Assembly (NCBI GenBank): GCA_033064195.1
Contig: JARBJD010000308.1
Location: 1 to 64,000 of the forward strand
Length of the DNA stretch: 64,000 bases
Direction of reading: 5' to 3'
Source: Blattamonas nauphoetae
Taxonomy: Eukaryota; Preaxostyla; Oxymonadida
In this document: in pieces, positions 36,425 through 48,500 of the stretch
Numbering within the stretch: position 1 is the stretch's first letter
How the letters are laid out: every line of letters begins with the position of its first letter
Translations under genes and position numbers: made by a program
Notes under the pieces: generated by a model
Databases searched by the model: none
Told to the model about the DNA's origin: nothing
What the model saw: only the letters and a program-made list of their open reading frames with translations

Positions 36425-37557
36425 GTGAACTAGAGATTGAGGAGGACTCGATGCTGTGGATTTTGGCAAGTTATAGCGAAGCTACAGTGCGACAATATGC
36501 CGGGGCCATCCGGAGGTGGATAGAGGAGGAAGCAGGGGCAGGCAGGGATTGGAAGGACGTGGAGCAGTTGAAGGTAGTCAATTTTTTGTCACGATGGTTT
36601 AAAAGGACGGGATCAGCGAATACTACAGCTTCAGCAAGGAGCGCATTGTCTTTTCTGGCGCAGCTTCTGGGAATGGGACCTGTCGGAGAGTCCCTCGCGG
36701 TGAAGGCCACAATGAGAGGTATACGGAAAGTTCATCCTTCAACGCCGAAGTATACAGACACGTGGGACGCTGACGTCATGGAAGGAGAAATTTTGAAGGG
36801 ATGGGTTAGGCGGAAGACGATGCGTGAAAGAGAACTGGTTTTGCATCTATCGGCCATCCTCTCGCTTCAACACGCACTCAGGTTCACGGAGATGGCGAGG
36901 ATTAGAGGGGAATCGGTTGTGGTTGATAAGGAGAATCACTCGATCAGTTTCAAAACAAGGCTGAAGACTGGCGAAAGCGAGGAGACGATAACATTAGAGG
37001 AGGGGAAGATATTTCAAGGGCTGAGAGCTGTGGACTGGGTATTGGAACTAGATCGAGTAAGAGGACAAGATCGGACGGGACAGCTGTTGAGATTGGAGGG
37101 CAGAGATCAGGATGCAGGGGATATCGCGAGGCATATTAAGGAACTAATGGCGAGAGCGGGAGTGAACACGGACAAGTATGGACCGTATACTCTCAAACAT
37201 GCTGGGCGATCAAAGCTAAAAGAGAAGGGAATTACATACGCGGAGATTGCCAAACGAGCTAGATTATCGACGACTTCCAAGACGCTGCAACGCTACTACA
37301 TCAAACCCATTTCTGCTCCCAACGAGCTCAAACTTTCTTCATCTCTTCGAGATAAAGCCATTAGTCCACAATCACTGAAGAGTGATTCTGACAATGGTTT
37401 AGAAAGAAGAGATGAAGAAAGTTTCAAACCTCCACCCGCCCCAGCAACTCGAAGATCAGATAGACTTATACAGCAAAAAGGAAATTCATCTCTTCTTTCT
37501 AAAGCTCCCAACAGAGTAACAAAGGGAAGATCACGTCACGTGAACAAAGGTAAGTGA
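36350..37557 (+). mobile_element. DIRS-2 tyrosine recombinase region
   Basis: Typical core-binding helices (ASYSEATVRQYAGAIRRW) and a catalytic domain with HALRFTEMARI (first Arg), YTLKHAGRSKLKEKG (His and second Arg, H-x-x-R) and the Tyr nucleophile in QRYYIKP. The C-terminus continues through the internal complementary region into the right inverted repeat. The frame is also open far upstream, over the RT region, but that part is composition-driven shadow. Confidence 0.85.
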
Positions 37558-37665
37558 AGAGCGGAAGATTATTCATTATTTAGACGTATTTAATACATTT
37601 CAAGGGAATTATACTCAAACTTTCTTCATCTCTTCTTTCTAAACCATTGTCAGAACAAATTATTA

Positions 37666-39060
37666 CAGTCGGTCGGACTGTTGAGTAATTTGTAACTCGT
37701 CACATCAAACGTGCCACTGTAGAATTCTTTGTTTTCACGAAAATGAAAAAAGTGTCAAACCTCCGTCTAAGTCGTGTGTCGGTATTCGATGTTCTTTCAA
37801 AAAGATCATTCAGAATTTCATAGAACATTTCATACATCGTTGTTTTGCTCATTCATCACCTGTCTTTGTCATCGTGCTCTGAGAGAATGAGGAGAGTACT
37901 CAATTGGAAAAAATGAGACAATATTGGACGATACCGTGTCAACGTATTGTTGACCTATTGTGCTGTGCGCATTCAATGGTCTCATGCAATCAGCTTGCGA
38001 AAAACGACGAATCAGTCGAGGAGGAGAAAAATGGTCTACTTTCGTTGAATCTGAAACTGGAGTGCTAGACACGATAAAAGAGGACTAGATAAGAGATATA
38101 TCCTGAAATCAAACCTAAATTGTTGATAGAGAGTCTACAATAGCACATCGTTTGACGATCCAATCAACACACTGATATTCATTAGCAAGGTTGAAATCTC
38201 AAGGTATCCCTCTCTTTGTCAGCTTTCCTGTGTAACTTTCTCAACCTGAGGCCTATATATTGGTGTTATCCCATCCACTAGTTAGAACGGGATTTGAATC
38301 ACAACTCTTTGTCAACTCCTGTTTGACTACGAGGACGATGTCTTTTATCATCCAAATAACAGATTTAGTTTGAGACTTTAAACAATTTACTAATTCGACA
38401 TACAATTTGAAAGTGTAGATTCCAAGATTGAGACAAGGAGTGAAATCAAAATTAGTGGATATTGGACAGATTCATCACACTTTAACAAACAATCATTGAA
38501 GAACTCTCAATTCGGATGATCAGCATTGAATCGAGTCTCAGGAAATCAGATGATTGTGTTGATTGAATCGTCAAACGATGTGCTATTGTAGACTCTCTAT
38601 CAACAATTTAGGTTTGATTTCAGGATATATCTCTTATCTAGTCCTCTTTTATCGTGTCTAGCACTCCAGTTTCAGATTCAACGAAAGTAGACCATTTTTC
38701 TCCTCCTCGACTGATTCGTCGTTTTTCGCAAGCTGATTGCATGAGACCATTGAATGCGCACAGCACAATAGGTCAACAATACGTTGACACGGTATCGTCC
38801 AATATTGTCTCATTTTTTCCAATTGAGTACTCTCCTCATTCTCTCAGAGCACGATGACAAAGACAGGTGATGAATGAGCAAAACAACGATGTATGAAATG
38901 TTCTATGAAATTCTGAATGATCTTTTTGAAAGAACATCGAATACCGACACACGACTTAGACGGAGGTTTGACACTTTTTTCATTTTCGTGAAAACAAAGA
39001 ATTCTACAGTGGCACGTTTGATGTGACGAGTTACAAATTACTCAACAGTCCGACCGACTG
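37666..39060. mobile_element. element C: fold-back TIR element with TA target duplication
   Basis: 1,395 bp starting CAGTCGGTCGGACTGTTGAG and ending in its reverse complement. Arms 37666-38171 and 38555-39060 are about 506 bp each and look almost identical, with 383 bp between them. TA on each side (37664-37665 and 39061-39062) and the CAGT start point to the Tc1/mariner group (inference). A 67-residue frame occurs identically in both arms on opposite strands (37869-38072 -, 38654-38857 +); it matches no transposase I know. It lies 12 bp beyond the right edge of DIRS-2. Confidence 0.9.
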
Positions 39061-39193
39061 TATGACACCTACGAACACGAAACGACAAACGAAACCGAGT
39101 CGCGTTTATTGAAAAAGAAAGAGTGTAATTCGGTTTTTTTCATCTCTAAAAGTATCCCAGACCCACATTACTTCCAAAAAAAACCAATTGTGT

Positions 39194-42100
39194 TTACGAT
39201 TCAGACTGGGGACTCTCTTTCGATTTGGTTGTAACTGACTTTCCCATCGACACTCGAATTGGATTGAATGACGCCTTTGTGCCAGTCGGTGACGAAGCAA
39301 AGAGAAGCACGGCGAGCGGGTTGTTCTCTGGAGACTGGTCGGAGATGGTCGGAGTGCGATTGAGAACTGAATGATCAGAAGGGGGAATGAAGAGGAGAAT
39401 GAAGAGAGATGAACGAGGAAGGAGGAGAAAGAAGAATGAAGAGGAGAAAGAAGAATGAGGAATGAATCATGAACACACCCTGGAGTTCCAGCTGTCGTTT
39501 CGGCTTTGGTGTCACTGGCTTCTCTCCTTTCTCTTCCCCAATCCCTTTTGGGCGATGCTCATCTTCGTCCTTCGTTCCTCTTTCCTTCTTTTGCGAGTCG
39601 ATTCCAGACCAATCAGAAAGAACCGAATACGCTGTCACTGTGCTCCCAGCCGACCCATCCGACTGAATCACTCGTTCCACCCCCAACTCCTCCCTCCGAC
39701 TCTTCCTCCTTCTCCCCCTTCTGCCTGTCGGGAGGACGAACGAAGTGGAAGGATGTGAAGCTGTCCCAGTCGACGAATATTCCGAGTTCGATTCAGTTCC
39801 ATCGCTGCAGTCTGTCTCGCCCGAGTGTGGTTCGTGTTTGTCTCCGCCGTCTTCCTCATCGTCTTCCTCCTTTTTCTCTCCGCGTGGTCCATCTGACACT
39901 GTTCGAGATTCTGCGACAGTCTCGCTGAGATCGAGTGAGGTGTCGAATGTGTTGAGCGACATCAATTCCCGCTCTGTCCGTTTCTCCTCCCGACCTGCTT
40001 TCTTCGACTCAGAAGCGACAACAACGCTCTGTTTCTCTTCGTCGACCTCGATCTCTTCCTCTTGCTCGTCGTGTTCCTCTTCAGCTGTCTCGCCAACTTG
40101 GATTGTCGTGCTGCCTTCTTCGCTTGTTAGACTGTCGAGCGATTCGTGTTTGTTCATCTTCGTCCTCCCTTCGCGTTCAGCACTTTCTGCTCCTTCCATC
40201 TCAACCATCCTTTCTTTGTAGCTTCGTCCAGCTCGTGTCTTGTGCAGCCAGTCCGAAAGAGACAGTGTGTTGGTGAAAAACGATGAAAACTGGTCTTGTT
40301 GCTGAACAGGGACGTAACTGGCAGCAGCATCGTTCTTTTCGATCGGCTGGAAGTGCTGTTCTCCAAACGTGTCTCGCTGGGGAGGTGTCTGGTGTGGATG
40401 GAGTGAGTGCTGAGTCGGTGGGTGTGTGAGGTGTTGATTGAGCTGCCTCGAAACGTGTGTCGATGGAAGAGACAGACGCGCAAGCTGTTCGGAAATCGTC
40501 TCGCGTGCATCAAAATGTGGCTGTGGATGCTCGTTGTGGGTGTGGAACGGAGGATGGTTCTGCTGTCGCTGAACCACCGACGAGACGGTCTGTGCGAGTG
40601 TTGTCTTCAGTTTGGTGATGACAGTGTCGAGCAGGACGTCGATTTCCGAGTCGTCGTCATCGTTAGATGTGTCTCTTTCCTTCTCATCGTGCTTGGCCTG
40701 AACGGATTTGTTGTGTTCTCGCATTCCATCAGAGACTCTCTCCCATCTCGTTTGATGTTCGTGCTGCGGAGAGAAGTGGACAGGAAGGGAATCGAAAGTG
40801 GACGATGACGAATCAAAACCAGCAGAATCTGTCTGGTCTGTCCAGTTCTCCTCTTCGATAATGTCGTCCTCGTTCTTTGTTCCGCCTGGCAGAGTGACTG
40901 GATGGGATCGATGCCCGATTGCGGTGATCGTGTCATCAGAAGGCCTGTCGCCGTTGAAAGATGTGTTCTGCTCGAACAGACTCTCGTCCTGCGAGGAGTC
41001 TTCGTTGTTCAGCTCGCTCAGCGTCGATTCTTGTCCGCCTGTCCATCTTTCGGGTCGTCTCCAAACGCGGTTCTTCCAACTTTGTTCATTTTCTCCTTTC
41101 GACTTTTTGTTTCGTTCCTTTCGTTTCTCAAAAGGTGTGTTTGCGTTTTCATCGTCCAACACAAACGAGAGACGCGAGGGTCTGGTTGGAGTTGAAGTGG
41201 AACGAGATGATTGTTCCCTTTCTGTCTTCTTCAGCACAGAATCGGGGGCGGGATTCGTTCGTCGTTTCTTTCTGAGGGTGTCAAGAATTCGGTCAATCGG
41301 TGAGCGGATGGGAGAGGCGTAGTGTGGAGTGCTGGTTGATCTGATGTGCCGTTTGAGAGGGGATTTGGAGGATGTGGGTGTGGATTTCGGCGGTTGGTGA
41401 GAATCGACAAAAAAGACATGTGGAGACGATGGAGAGAGGTGTATTGGGGATTTTGGGGAGATTTGTGAGATAGTGTAGTCATCAGAGGAAGTGGAAGGGA
41501 TTTTGATCGGCAGGGAGAGAGGAGGACGAGGCTGTTTCTGACTCGGTTGAATTACGTGTTCAACGATGTTTTGAGATGAATCATCACTTGAATCACTTGA
41601 AAGGAATGATGAAAGAGTTTCTCGTGGGATAGGAAGTCCAGTAAGACGGTTCTTCGGTTTAGGATCAGTCGGTGTTTGTGAATGTTGATGATTAGATGAG
41701 GAGTGTGGGATCAAGGGAGGAGATGAGGTCTGACTTTGTATTTCATTCAAAAATTTGAATGACGGCGTAGAAAAATCAGGATATCGGATGGAATTGAAGA
41801 TTGGGCGAGTCTGATTCACGGGTGGCTGGAGATTCGGTTTGGCGGCAGAAGGAGGAGGAAGAATCGAGGAGAAGACAGGAACCGACGGGGTAGTTGTGGG
41901 TGAAATCATTTTTGGTGTTTGATAAGTCATAGGTCGTTCCAATGGGCGAGTTGTTTCGGAAGGAAGTTGTGTGGGAGGCTGCATCTCATTTCCCGCCTCA
42001 ACATGACGAGACAAGGAGTTACTGTCCGCAGGAGCTCGATATATTCGGAGTGGGTGAGGAAATTCCTGGAAATCGGAAGGAATCAGGACGACACATCCGA

Positions 42101-42920
42101 GATCGAGACAACAGTGTGGATGGGCTTGACAAAACGTAGAAATCAGATCAACGTCAGATGGGAGCAAGAGTGGCCAACAATCTTGTGATAGCAGTGAGAT
42201 TCCAAAGTAAGAGAGGGAGAGGTTCGACGTCGAGAGTTTAGAAAGAACAGCCTTCAAGCATGACCGATTCAATGAGAGTGAAGACATGTCCAAGAACGAC
42301 AAAGAGTGGCACGAACAGAGAAAGTCAACAAATGAAGTGAGTGATGATGGAGAGAACGAGTTTGGCATTGATTTGAGGATCGGTCGGACTGTTTTCAAAT
42401 GTGGGTTGTTTGTGAGGAATGACGAAGGGGAAAACGAGTGTGAAGTTGATTTTTGTGACGGATAGGAAGAGGAAATTGGTAATCTAATGCTTGGAGATTG
42501 AGATATGGACTGGAAAAAGTTGGTGAACCGATCAGCTTTTCCTGATTGATGAGAGGAATCTTTCTGGCCTTGATGTTGATCAGGGATCTTATTTGGATGA
42601 TGTAAAGATGAAAACATAAGAAAATTACGAAGTGGTGCACCATGTCGCTGGATTGACGATGATGTCTTTGGTTTCTTCGTTAATGAATCGAGCGAAGAGA
42701 ATAATGCCAAAATTGTCGACGAACATATTTTCTTCTGGTCATTTTGTTCAGGAAATGTCGTGTTTAGGAGTTTCTCATTGCCAATTTTCAAACCCAGGAG
42801 AGAATGGTGTCGTGACAGAAGTTGTCGTAAAGTCTGAAGATCCAAGGATGACAACCCACAGGAGGAAACATCAACCATATTAGTCAATCTTGGGACTGCA
42901 AGGCCATGTAGGCATGACAT
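39194..42920 (-). CDS. leucine-rich-repeat protein with long disordered region
   Basis: The large exon begins at ATG 42920 (MSCLHGLAVPRL). The N-terminal 300 or so residues show leucine-rich-repeat-like segments (VDVSSCGLSSLDLQTLRQL, LSFLDMSSLSLNRSCLKAVL). After them come about 800 residues of Ser/Pro/Thr/Glu/Gln-rich, probably disordered sequence with basic patches. Near 39480 a donor GTGTGTTC follows LELQ, and an acceptor at about 39373 (TGATCATTCAG) joins a last exon, VLNRTPTISDQSPENN, ending TAA at 39194. Without that intron the frame would run into a low-complexity tail. An intron may also interrupt the first ten codons (GCAG before VPRLTNMVD). Function unknown; scaffold or regulator is a guess. 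Confidence 0.65.
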
Positions 42921-43125
42921 TTGGTTGATATGTAAAGTGTCATGCCGATCACGCCCACCGAGTCAGGGGATCTCGACAATTCAAGTGAAGGAAGTAAGAT
43001 ACAACCGCAACCATGTCTCATCAGAGGATTGAAGAACAAAACATAGAAGATGTCTGATGTCCTCTTGAAAATGATAGAAGTGGAAAAAAACGTTCTTCTC
43101 AAACTATATTGACAGATGAAGTGTT

Positions 43126-44043
43126 TCATTCAAGCGGATCAAATCCCCTCTGCTTCTTTCGGCAAGGGGTGAAGAGGCACTTGACACCCTCCATCACCAT
43201 CCGTGGAATTCCGACCCAGAAATAAACGAATGGAATGATCTCAATTCCAGACTTCTTCCGAGCAAACTTGTTGATGGGGATACCAATGGCAAATAAGAGA
43301 ACCAGCGCAGCCAAAAGAATAATGTTGAAAACCCAGCCCCAGCCCATTCCGCCACCTGACGGGCAGCCCCACTTTCCGCGGGCGTTGACTGTGATTGAGA
43401 GAGATGTTCTGGCAATAGAGATGAAAAGAGGTTATAAGAAAAGAAGGATGGGAGGTGATTGGCGAGAGGGGCAGACGAGTCCACATTTTCCGCGGTGACT
43501 GTTTCTTGAGTTTTGTCACAATAAATATTCCATCGGACGGTGAAAGGGCTTGTAAACATTTTGTACTCATCTGGATGGAAATGGGAGTGTTGGGGGGAGG
43601 AGATGAACGAGATGGGAATGAAGACGTGAATGTTTGGAACAAAAATAGGTGAGAAATGGTGAAGGGAAAAATGTATCAATCACCGCAAAGAAGGAAAAAC
43701 AGGTGACATACAGTTGAACCAGATTCCCATCGAATCAGGAAGCTCATCGCAGGTTTCATTCGTGAAGTCACCTCGACATTCACAAGTCCATTGATTAATG
43801 CGATAGAAGTTGCAGTCCGCAGTTGTGCAAGTACCATTCATCTCAAGTGCTTTTCGAAAGTTTGCACGCCAGGTATGCATGCCATCGACACCTGAATATT
43901 CACCACTAAAAGATTATGAAAAGGAAGTTGATTGAGAATCTGATATACTCTGTTTTTGTGAGGCTTTTGAGATTTTTGTACTGTTTAAGGAGTTTTTCGT
44001 CGCACGCACAAATGGAAAGTGAAACGATGAAATGGAGGAGCAT
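43126..44043 (-). CDS. MRH-like type I membrane protein, at least four exons
   Basis: It starts MLLHFIVSLSICACDEKLL (signal peptide) at 44043. An intron with donor GTATATCAGA and acceptor TCTTTTAG leads to DGEYSGVDGMHTWRANF. Cys-rich sequence follows (TCTTADCNFY, WTCECRGDFTNETCDEL), then an exon with MFTSPFTVRWNIYCDKTQE. The last exon has SLSITVNARGKWGCP, one transmembrane helix (WVFNIILLAALVLLFAIG) and a basic Cys-containing tail ending PLE. The cysteine spacing and W-G-C-P before the membrane span resemble mannose-6-phosphate-receptor-homology/ATG27-like proteins that sort cargo in the Golgi-endosome system. The family call is moderate; exon ends near 43640-43700 and 43400-43480 are approximate. 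Confidence 0.55.
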
Positions 44044-44266
44044 TTGAAAGTGGAGAGGGGGATAGTGAGAAGACAATAATACGCCGATCAAGGGGGGCAT
44101 GATCGTTTCTAGGACTTATCTTTCTGATAAGACCGAAAATCAAACATCCTCTATTCCTTCAAGTCGAATCGGATTCAAGAAAAGAAGAGAGCATTTTTCC
44201 GTACAGCATTCCCATTCTACCCACTTTTTAAGTCGCGAACAAAGGGTGTGATCAAACAAATTGCTC

Positions 44267-44713
44267 ATGTTATTTTTCACTGTCTCATTAATCTCGGCCA
44301 CCCAGTTCGTTCCATTCGAGAATGCCACAAATGGCTGTGTTGAAACTGCTGTCGGCTATGCCACCAAACAAAACGGGAAGGGATATTCTCAGAACCAATG
44401 CACTGGACGTGCTGGTGAATGCTGCCGTCTCGGTCCCAACTGTTTCGATTGCTCTGGACTCGTGTACATGGCATACAAGCAAGCCGGTAAATCTGTCCCC
44501 ACAACCACTCGCGGATACCCTGGCGGACTCAAGAGTGTTGGAGTGGGCAACGCCAAGCCAGGTGATATCCTCTGGAGATCAGGCCATGTCGGTCTCGTTA
44601 TCAACAACAACCAGGTGGTCCATGCTGCCAACCCAACCCGCGGAGTGTACATCTTGAGCCTCTCTAGCTTCAAGCAGTACAACAACCCAACAGCTGCCTA
44701 CCGTGTTTGCTAA
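44267..44713 (+). CDS. secreted NlpC/P60-family peptidoglycan hydrolase
   Basis: 148 residues starting MLFFTVSLISATQF, a short signal peptide. The NlpC/P60 (papain-like) core follows: the nucleophilic Cys in NCFDCSGLVY (residue 62), GDILWRSGHVGL with the catalytic His (residue 107), and VVHAANPTRG, where the third polar residue is expected. The enzyme cuts bacterial peptidoglycan stem peptides. The family is bacterial and is known in trichomonads and other gut metamonads through lateral transfer; a role against or in digesting bacteria fits a gut protist. It is intron-free. Two Cys-rich turns (QCTGRAGECC) suggest disulphides. A broken paralog follows 0.8 kb downstream. Confidence 0.9.
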   Translation: MLFFTVSLISATQFVPFENATNGCVETAVGYATKQNGKGYSQNQCTGRAGECCRLGPNCFDCSGLVYMAYKQAGKSVPTTTRGYPGGLKSVGVGNAKPGDILWRSGHVGLVINNNQVVHAANPTRGVYILSLSSFKQYNNPTAAYRVC

Positions 44714-45502
44714 ACTAACCTGTCCAACTAATGTCTCCAGTCGCATTTTTTGCATACTTATTCACTCTTCCTTAAATTCAAACAGAATGAGTTCAGCCAT
44801 TTTTACAATCTGTTGAGAATGTTGTCAGGGGTTTTAGAGATTGTCTCAATCCAGTCAGATCCGGTCTTCGACATCTCTGTTTTCAGATCACAAAAATGGA
44901 GATCTTGACAAAGTTTGCCAAAAATTCGCCCAAAATGTGATTCTCACAACGTTTCCGTCATTCTTCCTTTATGTGTGACACACATGACAATGCCGATCTC
45001 ACACAATGAATTGGACGAAGTCCACATGATTTGTGGAGTTTTTTTCGTTCTCCTATGTTGAGATTCAGTCGTGTTTCGAGACTCTCAGATCAGCCAAAAT
45101 CAACCACAAACAATCTGAATAATCGCGCAATCGGATGTTGTAGCTTGTTTTCGCTCACCTCCCTCCCTATTGACAACAATTTCGCGTGGACCACTGTATC
45201 AGTGCACACAGACTTTTCGAACGTCCTCCATCTGCTGGAACCCTCCTAAAAGACACTTTTCATAATCCAAATCATCGCATACCATATCACTCGGATTCTT
45301 GCTGTCATTTTAACGACACAATACATGAAGCTGAAAGATCATGTCCAGTTCGCCTTTTTTCGTCTTTTTCTCCAATGGATGTATTTATCTCTGTTTTTTC
45401 ACACAGAATTTGCTGTTGACGGTTGTGTATAGTCTTCGTAAATCTTTGGACCGGTTTTATCACCAAAAGTGAGAAGATTTGTCCAAAACAAAACAAAGGG
45501 TA
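44714..45502. other. intergenic spacer between NlpC/P60 paralogs
   Basis: No gene recognised. It contains A/T-rich 3' flank of the active gene and unique sequence. The last 30 bp before 45526 (AAAGGGTATGATCAAACAAC) repeat the upstream flank of the active gene (44243-44262), marking a segmental duplication that includes the promoter-proximal region. Confidence 0.5.
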
Positions 45503-45580
45503 TGATCAAACAACTTACTCATATTATTTTTCGCTGTCTCATTAGTCTCAGCCACCCAGTTCGTTCCATTCAACAATGCC

Positions 45581-48500
45581 CAGACCTTTGACACTGATCT
45601 CATCGATCTCAGCTTTTTTGATCTCAGAAAATAACTAGTGTTCAAATTCTCATAAAACTCGAAATAACGAAGTAAAAGACCCGCTATCCGTGTTGAATTT
45701 TGTTTATAAGCACTTTCATTGAAATATCTAGATGAATCGTCCCACAATAATTCTTCATCTCGATCTGATTGAAGAACTGGATGAATCACGCTTGTTTATC
45801 AAATAATTTATTAATTCCACCGCGACAGATCTCCTTTACCATGTCTCGACGATTATTTCTCTCTTCGAGTGATTTAGTCAGCAGGTTAACATTCGTTGTT
45901 CAATTGTATATTAGTCTTCGAGATTTCTACTCTTTATCACGATCCTCAGTCCTATTTTGACTTGGTTAATCTATACTTTCCATTATTTATCTCTTTATTT
46001 CCATCTCTCCCAGATAATCTGTCAGTGACCAGTGAGATCACAAATGACACGTCAAAGCCGCCTCTCGAATGACCCCTACTCGTTTCTGCGGACTCTCCTC
46101 GTATGTTTGGAATTCCCTGATTGCTGGTGCAGGCGAACAGATTCTGCAATCACCTCCGATCGTCCAGAAATGGTTTGCTGTTTTGGGTTGGTCGTTCTCT
46201 ACGCGGCTGTCTTTGACTGTCGCATCGTCAACCGTCCTCTCTCCAAACTATTCCTTGCGTCCCTGAACGATGCATTGTTACCAGATTATCTTTCCCATTC
46301 TCGACTTTTGAACATCTCCAAAACAATTCTCGTTTATCTCGTCGAAATGGGATGTGCCCCGCATTCTCACCCTCCACAGCCACCTCCGATCTGTTTCAGG
46401 ATCATCCAGTCCGTTGACTGTCATCTGAGTCTTAAATCTCGTTCCTGCAACCGAGCCACAAACAGCCATCCGAAATCGAAGAATCCAAACACTCTTGAAG
46501 AGAGTGTTGGTCCACATAGCGACAACTCTGCATGATACATTGTCAGGGATGAATCAACTTGTTCAACAGCCGGCTGCGGCCGTTCAACTGCGAGCTACCG
46601 GTCCGAAGCGAAAAGGAGTGTCAATACATCCCGCAAATTCCGCTCCAATATCAATTATGAATACTGCCCAAGTTGGATAGTCAATGACCGGAAAGGAAAG
46701 GATCAGCGAAACCCACGAGGTGCTATTCAGATGACGCTTTTGGAAGGCTGAATGATCCCTCCGATTTTTCGCCCTTTGGACTGAGCACGCGTTGAATCGC
46801 TTTTCAGACGATGAGGAACTCTATCTCGCCACCACTCCTCCAAACGAGCTCTCTTCTCAACACTGTCGTCACCCTCCTCAGATCGCCGTCCAAGCAGCTC
46901 AGCGACGAAGTTCCAACCGAGTTCTTTCAGAATCAGCATTTCAAGAACAGTATGGACAAGGTGGATGAGGTCGACTGGAACTTGGCAAACGAAACACTCG
47001 TCGAGCGGTGTCATCCAACCAGACTTCGTTGTGCATCAGCCAGTTGCTGTTGGGATGCGACGAGGAGGGGAGAGCAAGAAGAAGATCTTGGAGATGGAGA
47101 AGCAGAGACAGTCAGACGCCTTGCGGACTGTGGAATGGAGAGCGAGAACAGTGCAGACGAAACACCGAGATTTTTCAGACCAAATGCGAGCAACATCCAC
47201 TCCCACGTCGTCCTCACTCCACACACAACAACAATCCCAGTCGACTCTCTCTCCCACCCTCACCCACACTCCCTCCCCAAAACCCTCTCCCAACCCCTCT
47301 CGAATGAACTCGTCCTTCTCCGTCTCGCCGAAGCCTCGAAGTGCCAGTGCTGATCGGAGTTCACCACCGTCTCGCCCCGCATCCAGCTCACCCGAACGCG
47401 CTTCGCCTTTTCCTCGCTACTCGCGCCCCACTTCCGTGTACGGACACAAATACAAGAACTTCGACGACCTCCTCCTGTCCTGACTTGGAACCCGGCCGAC
47501 GAAACACTCCACCCGCTTGTGCAGAGGAAGCTGCTTCGGAAGGTCGAGGAGGATGCCGAAGAGGAGGAGGAAGAAGACTGGGACACGCTTTTCGACAGCA
47601 CCGAGCCAATCCATCCGTCTCTTCAGCCAGCACGAAGCACATCGCCCAAAGCAACACACGAAAGGAAAACACCACCCGCACAGATATTCACGTCACACAC
47701 GCTCGTCGCAAACCCAAACCAGGCAGAGAACGACACACTCAAGCGATAGATCGAAAACGACGCCATTTCCTTCACAACAGAAGGATCGTACACAGATGAT
47801 CCCCCTCTCTCTCCACACTTGCAGTTGGAGTCGTATAATCCAAACTTCGAGCTGTGGCAGAGTCTCAATGACAACGTCGACAAAGGGGCGAGGGCAGCTG
47901 AAGAGAACCGGCGACATATCGAAACCGAAGTGCTCGACGAACTCGCAGTCGACGCTGTCGACACATCTGTCACCTACGAGCAGCAACTGCGGGAGAGCTC
48001 CTTGCGAGACGTGGTGCGGAAGATGAAGCCGTTTCTGAAGCAGTCGTCGATTCTCATACCGACACTCCCCAAAAGCGACGCTCTCGTCAACCACCAATCT
48101 GGAGAAGACACTCCCGCAGAAGAGTGCAACCACAACGAGGCCGACCACAGCGATCGAAGCCGCAGTTCCTGCAGACGATGGAAGACAGGCCGAGAAACAG
48201 ACCAGCGACTCACACGAAAAGCTGAAGCAGAGCTAGCAAACGCAGAAATTGCGCAAAGAGGAAGTCAAGTTAGTGGAACATGCGAATGATGTCGAGAGCG
48301 AGTACTGGGAGATGGAACAGGAAGATGAGGAGGAGAGGCTGCACGGAATCGACGAACACCATCTGATGAACAACAGGAATTAAGCAACGATGCAGAGGAA
48401 GGCCGAGATCATGACGTAGCGTTGGCCAACACGACAGACAATCTAAAGCAAAAGTTGAGTGGGTTTTCCTCTTTTCTGTGTTTATTCAATCACACTACAA

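Larger units (their letters stand above)
26115..37653 (+). mobile_element. DIRS-type retroelement (DIRS-2), with two DNA elements inserted in it
   Basis: Inverted end repeats: about 26115-26274 on the left and 37515-37653 on the right share a core of roughly 115 bp in reverse complement. An internal complementary region (about 37328-37425) joins the complements of the two outer edges, as in DIRS. Parts: gag-like region (26302-26451 and 33448-34466, separated by elements A and B), reverse transcriptase/RNase H (34484-36424) and tyrosine recombinase (about 36350-37557). Without A and B it would be about 4.5 kb. The RT and recombinase frames are long and open, so it looks nearly whole apart from the two insertions, and is therefore fairly young. 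It differs clearly in sequence from DIRS-1. Its left edge abuts coding sequence of the SPRY-like gene. Confidence 0.85.
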
